Origin: Duganella sp. BJB480
GTDB lineage: Bacteria > Pseudomonadota > Gammaproteobacteria > Burkholderiales > Burkholderiaceae_D
Length of the DNA: 64,000 nucleotides
Assembly (NCBI GenBank): GCA_003416985.1
Contig: QVIN01000004.1
Coordinates: forward strand, 558,001 to 622,000
Direction of reading: 5' to 3'
Positions 58,901 to 64,000 of this stretch are shown here, one piece after another. The notes under the pieces were generated by a model. That model was given only the letters and a program-made list of their open reading frames with translations. It searched no databases and was not told the DNA's origin. How positions within the stretch are numbered: the stretch's first letter is position 1; every line of letters begins with the position of its first letter. A program made the position numbers and the translations under genes.

Positions 58901-59551
58901 CTGGACGACATCGTCGCCCGCCGCGTGGAGCTGCTGACCGCCTACCAGGACGCGAATTATGCTAAACAGTATAAATCGTTTATCGACCAAGTTCGCGCGG
59001 AAGAGGCCAAGCTGGGCAAGTCCACCCGCCTGAGCGAAGCCGTGGCGCGCTACTACTACAAGCTGATGGCGTACAAGGACGAGTATGAAGTCGCGCGCCT
59101 GTACACCGACGGCGCGTTCCAGCAGAAGATCGCCGGCATGTTCGAAGGCGACATCACGCTGAAGTTCCACCTGGCGCCGCCGCTGTTTGCCAAGCACGAT
59201 GCCGAAGGCCACCTGGTCAAGCAGGAATTCGGCCCGTGGATGATGAAGGCGTTCGGCGTGCTGGCCAAGCTGAAGGGCCTGCGCGGCTCGAAGCTGGACA
59301 TCTTCGGCTACACGGCGGAGCGCAAGATGGAACGCGCGCTGATCGGCGAGTACCGCGACACGGTGGCCTCGCTGCTGCCCAAGCTGACGGCGGAGAACCT
59401 GTCGCAGGCCGTGGCCATCGCCAGCATCCCTGAAGACATCCGCGGCTATGGCCACGTGAAGGAGCGTCACTTCAAGGCGGCCAAGCAGAAGGAGGCGGCG
59501 CTGCTGGCTGCCTTCGGCAAGCCGGCAGGCAGCCACACCAACGCTGCATAA
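55988..59551 (+). CDS. Indolepyruvate ferredoxin oxidoreductase, fused single-chain
   Basis: A 1187-residue enzyme in which IorA- and IorB-type parts are one chain. The first half contains pyrimidine-binding and TPP regions (TAGYITGYRGSPVTS; TNLGDGTYFHSG near residue 529 with NDAVAMTGGQQ). Around residues 667-720 are iron-sulfur cysteines (CEGCGDCSVQSNC, CNKDFSC). After about 757 comes the gamma-type domain (GIGGTGVVTVGQIL). It converts aryl-pyruvates from aromatic amino acids to aryl-acetyl-CoA with reduction of ferredoxin. It follows hppD, placing two routes of aryl-pyruvate breakdown together. Confidence 0.95.
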   Translation: MNAPHKGSQLEPGTHSDNEISLDDKWTLERGRAFMTGTQALIRLPMMQRERDLKAGLNTAGYITGYRGSPVTSVDMTAMKAKKYLDAHHVKFHPGMNEDLAATAVWGTQQTNLFQDAKYDGVFSMWYGKGPGVDRCGDVFKHANNAGSAKHGGVLVLAGDDHAAKSSSTAHQSDHILNACGIPVLYPSSVQEYIDYGLHAWAMSRYTGLWVSMKCVTDIIESGAVVDFDPDRVQIKLPTDFELPAGGLNIRWPDTVLDMEVRMNSYKWYAALAYCRANKLNKIIWDSPKPKIGIITAGKSYLDTRQALADLGIDEQAAADIGIRLYKIGMTWPLEADGVHEFAKGLDEILVVEEKRQILEYALKEELYNLPDGQRPRVVGKFDDTGEWSNKGKTGHGDWLLPATYELNPAQIARAIASRIAHYCAGHPVAQRVQERVAFLEAKELALKTLPSKPNPETDRTPFFCSGCPHNTSTKVPEGSRALAGIGCHYMVLWMDRETSTFTHMGAEGVTWVGQAPFTNEKHVFTNLGDGTYFHSGILAIRAAVAAKVNITYKILFNDAVAMTGGQQFDGPLDPGMISRQIAAEGVTPIIVVTDEPEKYPSDYKWAEGVTVRHRSELMDVQRELRDKPGVSAMIYDQTCASEKRRRRKRNEYPDPAKRAVINEAVCEGCGDCSVQSNCLSVEPLETELGRKRQINQSSCNKDFSCTTGFCPSFVTVEGGALKKPKKAAVGEAPQVVLPTPVLPSTETPYGILITGIGGTGVVTVGQILAVAAHVEGKGAIVLDMSGLAQKGGPVMSHVRLADKQSDLHSTRVGTGSADLVVGCDLIVTASRDALSRMGEGRTHAMINSTGSSTAAFVKNPNWQFPDASSRGEIVRACGNELVDFVDAGQIATALMGDSIATNMFMLGYAFQKGHVPLSEASLIKAIELNGVSVGFNKAAFNWGRTAAHDLASVTKLTTPAKVIEFKRIQTLDDIVARRVELLTAYQDANYAKQYKSFIDQVRAEEAKLGKSTRLSEAVARYYYKLMAYKDEYEVARLYTDGAFQQKIAGMFEGDITLKFHLAPPLFAKHDAEGHLVKQEFGPWMMKAFGVLAKLKGLRGSKLDIFGYTAERKMERALIGEYRDTVASLLPKLTAENLSQAVAIASIPEDIRGYGHVKERHFKAAKQKEAALLAAFGKPAGSHTNAA

Positions 59552-59553
59552 GG

Positions 59554-59581
59554 AACGGCCCCTCGCGGGGCCGTTTTTTTT
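59554..59581 (+). terminator. Intrinsic terminator of the iorAB-type gene
   Basis: AACGGCCCC and GGGGCCGTT form a stem around TCGC, followed by T8, just after the stop codon. Confidence 0.92.
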
Positions 59582-59597
59582 CGCCTGGGCGTCCGGC

Positions 59598-62237
59598 TCA
59601 CACCTTGCGCAGCGAGCAGACGGTATCGAACCAGGCCTGCATGCCGACCAGCGGTTGCGGGTTGATCGGCAGCAGGGCGTTGATGTTGACGCCATTTCCC
59701 CGCCCACCGTTCTTCTTGTCCCACCACACGCCGGCGTTCAGGTCATCGATCGCCGGCGCCGGCCCGTAGGCCTTGGCCGCCTCGGGGCCTATTCCCTGCG
59801 CCGCCACCTCTACACGCCGTCCATTGCGACCTTCGGCGGCGCGGCCGCCACTGATCCAGCCCAGCGAATTCGACACCGCCACCACGCGCGGATGGATGCC
59901 GCGCGTGACGAACACCCGCATCCGCGTCGAGCCTAATTTCTCGCCGTTGCCGCGATACGCCTGCAGGCCCGGTTGATCGGCCGGCCCTGACAACGGCCGG
60001 TAGGTGGTCAGCTCCACCATGTCGCCGCTTTTCAAGCCGAGTTTTTTGGCCGTCGCGACGTTGATCCACATCGGGTTGTCGTGCACGATCTCGCTCAGGT
60101 ATTTTTGCGACGCGGTGCGGCCCTGCGTATGCACGTTCCATTTGAAGGTGCTGAGGATGAAGCGGTCCGCCGGCAGGTCGCGGTGCGACGGGATCTGAAC
60201 GAAGGTCGGCATGCCGTCGTCCTCAAAGCCGCGCGTCTTCGCCACCATCGTCACCTCCGGCGCGTGCACCTCGAATTTGCGCGACGGTGTGGCGAAGCCG
60301 CGCACCGGCGCGCCGCCGGCCATCAGGCCGATGGCGCTGTCCTTGCCCTTGTCGTTGGGACGGTAGATCACGCCGCTGGCGGCGTCCACCCGGCTGCCGT
60401 CAAGCTGCTTGCCGCTCAGCGGTTTCTGGAACACCTCGTACGGTTTCGGTTGGGAGGTATCGACATACACGCCGTAGTGCTTCATGTATTCGAAGCCGTC
60501 CTTGAACTGCTTGCCGTCCGGCCCCGTGGCCGGCAGCTTCGAGCACTGGATGCGAACGAAGTCCTCGTGGCTGCCGAACTGGAAGTACTTCGCCTGATCA
60601 GGTCCGAGGCGGCGGCCGATATCGAACAGCACATCGGCGAAGCTGCGCGCCTCGCCCGGCGGCGGCACCAGCGGTTGGCGCAGCGTGACGAAGTGCGTCA
60701 GCTCCAGATTGTTGCGGATGTCCAGGCCCCAGCGCTCGAGGAAGGTCGCATCGGGCAGGATCAGGTCCGCGTAGTGGGCCATCTCGGAGTAGACCACATC
60801 CGAACAGGCGTGGAAGGGGATCAGCTTCTCATCCTTCAGCACTTCGACCGTGGTGCTGCGGCCCTCCGGCCAAGTCATCGGCGAGGCGATGGTGTAGCTC
60901 AGGTAGACGTCCAGCTTGGCCCGGCCCTGGCGCAGATAGTCGTAAACGATCTGGCCGACCTTCATCTTCTGCCAGCGGTTGGCCAGCGGCCATTCCTGCG
61001 GATCCTCCAGGTCGGTGCGGATCTTCGGCGCGGGCGGCGAGGGCTGCGGCAGCGGATAGCGGCTGGCGGACAGCTTCTCCTCCAGGCCGTAGCAGTAGCC
61101 GCCGGGCCGCGCCACCGAGCCGACCAGCGCGTTGAGCATGACGACCGCGCGCTCGGAGTTGAAGCCGTTGTAGTGGGCGCCGGTGCCGCGATTGGTGAAG
61201 GCCGCGACGGCGGGGCGCTTGCGCGCAAACTCCAGCGCCAGCCGCTCGATGTCGGCGGCGGCGATGCCGGACAGCTTGGCCGCCCACGCCGGCGTGCACG
61301 GGGCCAGCCAGCTGCGGATGGTCTCAAGGCCGGGTTGCACGAACTTGTCGATGAAGTCGTGGTCGATTTCGTTCTCGCGCACGATCACGTGCGCCATCGC
61401 CAGCGCGACCGCGCCATCGGTGCCGGGGAAGGGCTGGTGCCATTCGTCGCTGCGGCCGGCCGTGTTGGACAGGCGCACGTCGAACGTCACCAGCTTGGCG
61501 CCATGGTCGAAGCGCGCCTTGACGATGCGGCTCACCAGATGCAGGCCGCCCTGGTGCGCCTCGTAGAAATTGGCGCCGAAGTTGAGGAAGTATTTGCAGC
61601 GCTCCGCGTCGATCGATTCCCAGTCGGTCTCGCCGAGCGAAACGTAGTTGGCGGCGCGCTTGTTGGAGGAGCACAGCGCGCGGTGGTTCAGCTGCACCGG
61701 CGTGCCGATCGCACTCAGGAAGCGATTGATCTCGGCGTCGATGCGGGAGCGGCCCTGATGCAGCGCGACCCGCTCCGGGTGGCCGCTGGCGATGCTGGCC
61801 TTGATGCGGTCCGCCACCTCGGCGTAGGCCTCGTCCCAGCTGATGCGCTTCCACAGCCCCTCGCCGCGCGCGCCCACCCGCTTGAGCGGGTACAGCAGGC
61901 GCTCCGGGTAGTCGTTGATGGTCGGCGCGGACTGTCCCTTGGCGCAGGTCATGTGGCTGCCCATGTTGGGGTCGAGCGGATTGCCGCGAATCTTGATCAC
62001 CTTGCCATCCTGGACGAAGGCCTCGATGCCGCACACGGTCGAGCAGTTCAGGCATACGCTGGTGACGCGCTTGGCGTTGCGGTAGTCGTTCTTGACCTTG
62101 CGCTGGTCGCCGTTGGCCAGCGGCCGGTAGTTCAGCGCCTGCGCGGCGTTGGGCGTCAACAGGATGGTCTCGCCCAGTCCCAGTCCGGCCATCGAGCCGA
62201 TGCCGCTTTTGATGAATCCCCGACGGTCCATGTTCAT
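59598..62237 (-). CDS. Tat-exported molybdopterin oxidoreductase, catalytic subunit
   Basis: An 879-residue DMSO-reductase-family protein. Tat signal DRRGFIKSG (Arg5-Arg6), [4Fe-4S] site C62-x2-C65-x3-C69-x28-C98, and a probable molybdenum ligand Cys189 in NHRALCSSNKRAANY. The chain then matches the molybdopterin-binding domains (FGANFYEAHQGGLHLVS, SEMAHYADLILPDATFLE) and the C-terminal MGD-binding domain (MWINVATAKKLGLKSGDMVEL). Cysteine ligation resembles polysulfide, thiosulfate, tetrathionate or arsenate-type enzymes; the substrate cannot be chosen from sequence. It overlaps the iron-sulfur subunit gene by 4 bp. Confidence 0.9.
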   Translation of the reverse strand: MNMDRRGFIKSGIGSMAGLGLGETILLTPNAAQALNYRPLANGDQRKVKNDYRNAKRVTSVCLNCSTVCGIEAFVQDGKVIKIRGNPLDPNMGSHMTCAKGQSAPTINDYPERLLYPLKRVGARGEGLWKRISWDEAYAEVADRIKASIASGHPERVALHQGRSRIDAEINRFLSAIGTPVQLNHRALCSSNKRAANYVSLGETDWESIDAERCKYFLNFGANFYEAHQGGLHLVSRIVKARFDHGAKLVTFDVRLSNTAGRSDEWHQPFPGTDGAVALAMAHVIVRENEIDHDFIDKFVQPGLETIRSWLAPCTPAWAAKLSGIAAADIERLALEFARKRPAVAAFTNRGTGAHYNGFNSERAVVMLNALVGSVARPGGYCYGLEEKLSASRYPLPQPSPPAPKIRTDLEDPQEWPLANRWQKMKVGQIVYDYLRQGRAKLDVYLSYTIASPMTWPEGRSTTVEVLKDEKLIPFHACSDVVYSEMAHYADLILPDATFLERWGLDIRNNLELTHFVTLRQPLVPPPGEARSFADVLFDIGRRLGPDQAKYFQFGSHEDFVRIQCSKLPATGPDGKQFKDGFEYMKHYGVYVDTSQPKPYEVFQKPLSGKQLDGSRVDAASGVIYRPNDKGKDSAIGLMAGGAPVRGFATPSRKFEVHAPEVTMVAKTRGFEDDGMPTFVQIPSHRDLPADRFILSTFKWNVHTQGRTASQKYLSEIVHDNPMWINVATAKKLGLKSGDMVELTTYRPLSGPADQPGLQAYRGNGEKLGSTRMRVFVTRGIHPRVVAVSNSLGWISGGRAAEGRNGRRVEVAAQGIGPEAAKAYGPAPAIDDLNAGVWWDKKNGGRGNGVNINALLPINPQPLVGMQAWFDTVCSLRKV

Positions 62238-62941
62238 GCTCCCTTCGGTTTTGAGAACGCTGACTTCAGCTGGTCCCAGGTGTCGATCTCGTAGGAGAAC
62301 GGGTCGTGGCTGCGGCCCTTGGGCACCTTGTGCGCCATCGCGCGCGGCACCACGCCGCCCAGGCCCCGGTACTGCACCAGCGGCTTGGTCTTCTCCTCCG
62401 GCTTGAGCGGCGCCACTTGCTGGCGGTGCTTGGCGTGGAACCGGCTGACCGGGCTGGCCGGATCGTTCAGGTCACCGAACGCGAATACATCGGCGGGGCA
62501 TACCTCCACGCAGGCCGGCTCCATGTCCGCCGCCAGCCGGTGGGAGCAGAAGTCGCACTTGTCGGCCACCTCGGCCACCGGGTCGATGTGGATGGCGCCG
62601 TAGGGACAGGCCTTGATGCAGTCGCGGCTGCGGTCGCAGGCGGTATCGTCGATGTGGATGATGCCGTCGGCGCCGCGCACGATGGCGTCGTTGGGGCAGG
62701 CGTCCAGGCAGGGCGCGTCCTCGCACTGCATGCACAGCGTCGGCAGGAAGGCGCGTTTGGTGGTCGGCTGGTGGTTGTACGGATTGACCGAAGCGAAATC
62801 GTAGTAGTACACCTTGGTGCGGAAGTGGCCGAGCGATACCGAATTTTCAACCTTGCACGCTACCGAGCAGGCGTGGCAGCCGATGCAGCGTTCGAGGTCG
62901 ATGGCCATGCCCCATTTGGGGCCGGAGGTGGTGGAGGTCAT
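62234..62941 (-). CDS. Four-cluster [4Fe-4S] ferredoxin subunit of the molybdoenzyme
   Basis: A 235-residue protein with four cysteine clusters: CIGCHACSVACK, CMQCEDAPCLDACP, CDRSRDCIKACP and CDFC with a later CVEVCP. This is the standard electron-transfer beta subunit of DMSO-reductase-type complexes. No signal peptide, so it probably crosses with the Tat-targeted catalytic subunit. The start at 62941 (MTSTTSGPKWG) fits the family. No gene for a membrane anchor follows or precedes it. Confidence 0.93.
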   Translation of the reverse strand: MTSTTSGPKWGMAIDLERCIGCHACSVACKVENSVSLGHFRTKVYYYDFASVNPYNHQPTTKRAFLPTLCMQCEDAPCLDACPNDAIVRGADGIIHIDDTACDRSRDCIKACPYGAIHIDPVAEVADKCDFCSHRLAADMEPACVEVCPADVFAFGDLNDPASPVSRFHAKHRQQVAPLKPEEKTKPLVQYRGLGGVVPRAMAHKVPKGRSHDPFSYEIDTWDQLKSAFSKPKGA

Positions 62942-63073
62942 GGGTGTGTTCCTTGGGGCGCGAGTCCTGGGATTAGACCACAAAATAATGCATAAGCAAT
63001 CGCGAATTCATTCGTTCAGGTTTGAACGGCTGCTTGCTAAGGTGGCGTCCCATTCTTCACCCGGATCACCTCA

Positions 63074-64000
63074 ATGAAAACAAAATTTGAATTGAAGCCT
63101 CTGGCGGCAGGCGCTATCGCGCTGCTGTGCGGGGCTACCGATCCTGCGCTGGCACAAGCGCAGGATGCACCGCCCGCCGTCGTCGTCACCGGCTCGCGCA
63201 TTCCGCGCGCCAGCCTGGAAGGGCCTTCTCCGGTCACCATCCTCACCGGCGAGGACATCACCAAGCAAGGCTACAAGAACGTCTTCGATGCGCTCAGCAA
63301 CCTGACGCAGAACAGCGGCTTCACCCAAGGCGCGGACTATGGCAACACCTTCACGCCGTCGGCCAACACCATCAGCCTGCGCGGCCTGGGGCCGAACCAC
63401 ACGCTGGTGCTGCTCAACGGCCGCCGCATGGCGGACTTCCCGATCGCGTACGAAGGCACGGTCAACTTCACCAACCTGGCCAACATTCCATCGAGCGTGG
63501 TGGAGCGCATCGAGATCCTCAGCGGCGGCGCCTCCGCCGTCTACGGCTCGGACGCCATCGCGGGCGTGGTCAACATCATCCTGAAAAAACAGGCCGAGGG
63601 AGTGGACGTTAACGTCAAAGTGGGCGGCACCTCGCGCGGCGGCGGTGGCGACCAGCGCCTGCAGCTGACCGGCGGCCAAAGCTTCGGCAAGCTCAATACG
63701 CTGTTCAGCGCCGAGTTCCTGGAACGCGATCCCTTGTGGAGCCGCGACCGCGAATTCATGAGCGCCAAGGTCGGTGTGGCTCCGACTCCCCTGTTGGGCC
63801 GCAAGAACGTCAACACCGGCAAGTATGTCGATCCGGGCGACGCCTGCGCCAACCTGGGCGACCTGTTCGAAGGCAGTACCGTCAAGTACACCGGCAAGTC
63901 GGGCAGCTACTGCGGCAGCGGCAAGGTGGGGCCGACCTACTGGACCACGCAGACCAAGAACAGCAGCCAGAATTTGTTCGGCAGCGCCAACTACGAGCTG
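63074..64000 (+). CDS. TonB-dependent receptor (partial, cut by window edge)
   Basis: The first 309 codons of an outer-membrane receptor. Signal peptide (ending PALAQ), then the TonB-box/plug region: VVVTGSRIPRASLEG, TISLRGLGPNHTLVLLNGRR, and SGGASAVYGSDAIAGVVNII are the classic plug blocks. It carries substrates across the outer membrane with TonB energy; the ligand is not identifiable. The GSRIPR start resembles receptors of the oar/carbohydrate-and-peptide type. It is divergent from the molybdoenzyme genes; the 132-bp gap gives no clear promoter. Confidence 0.93.
   Translation, partial: MKTKFELKPLAAGAIALLCGATDPALAQAQDAPPAVVVTGSRIPRASLEGPSPVTILTGEDITKQGYKNVFDALSNLTQNSGFTQGADYGNTFTPSANTISLRGLGPNHTLVLLNGRRMADFPIAYEGTVNFTNLANIPSSVVERIEILSGGASAVYGSDAIAGVVNIILKKQAEGVDVNVKVGGTSRGGGGDQRLQLTGGQSFGKLNTLFSAEFLERDPLWSRDREFMSAKVGVAPTPLLGRKNVNTGKYVDPGDACANLGDLFEGSTVKYTGKSGSYCGSGKVGPTYWTTQTKNSSQNLFGSANYEL

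Noticed and set aside
56117..59707. A 1196-codon minus-strand open frame
   Set aside because: Antisense shadow of the indolepyruvate oxidoreductase; no domain motif and biased composition.
60081..62294. A 737-codon plus-strand open frame
   Set aside because: Shadow of the molybdoenzyme gene, whose iron-sulfur and Tat motifs are clear.

Overview
The window looks like a chromosomal segment of a high-GC betaproteobacterium, most likely of the family Oxalobacteraceae (Massilia/Duganella/Janthinobacterium group). The evidence is the run of Burkholderiales-type housekeeping genes (secB-grxC-gpmA, hslVU, a one-cysteine DksA, metK/SAH-riboswitch/ahcY/metF), a single-chain indolepyruvate ferredoxin oxidoreductase, and a JDVT-CTERM protein with its own MrtJ-type protease. 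I saw no tRNA, rRNA, insertion sequence, CRISPR array or prophage.

Layout. 0-2 kb: minus-strand export and redox genes (SH3 protein, secB, grxC, rhodanese). 2-8.8 kb: plus-strand gpmA, EnvC-like LytM protein, C-terminal processing protease, moeB, secreted amidohydrolase. 8.9-22.2 kb: one long operon with twelve type II secretion genes in the order gspG-H-I-J-K-L-M-N-D-E-F-C, followed 8 bp later by a patatin/POTRA/beta-barrel (type Vd, PlpD-like) gene. 22-31 kb, mostly minus: XRE regulator, hslVU behind a good candidate sigma-32 promoter, a tandem STAS protein, dksA, a COG0523 GTPase, xerC, a DUF484 protein and a porin. 31.6-33.2 kb: a Sel1/TPR-like protein. 33.2-35.8 kb: dapF and two lipid A acyltransferase-like genes. 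36-41.3 kb: one-carbon and methyl-cycle cluster (metK, SAH riboswitch, ahcY, holin-like membrane protein, metF, 5-formyl-THF cyclo-ligase), with a SLATT-like two-helix membrane protein and a possible 25-residue microprotein between metK and ahcY. 41.3-46 kb: lytic transglycosylase, GST-like protein, cca and a GNAT enzyme.

46.1-53.3 kb is the most unusual region: a tight plus-strand cassette of a glutamic-type intramembrane protease (MrtJ), a c-type-cytochrome/beta-repeat protein ending in a JDVT-CTERM sorting tail, a TlpA-like thioredoxin, a 71-residue DUF4266 lipoprotein ending in a glycine/cysteine tail, a DUF3570 outer-membrane protein, an ApbE-type flavin transferase and DsbD. It reads as a dedicated envelope redox and protein-sorting system. 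After it comes a lower-GC patch with two small unknown genes, one carrying a single-base frameshift.

54-64 kb is catabolic and respiratory: an Lrp/AsnC regulator divergent from 4-hydroxyphenylpyruvate dioxygenase, the fused indolepyruvate oxidoreductase, a Tat-exported molybdopterin oxidoreductase with its four-cluster iron-sulfur subunit but no visible membrane anchor, and the start of a TonB-dependent receptor cut by the window edge.

All calls come from reading the sequence. No database search or structure prediction was run.
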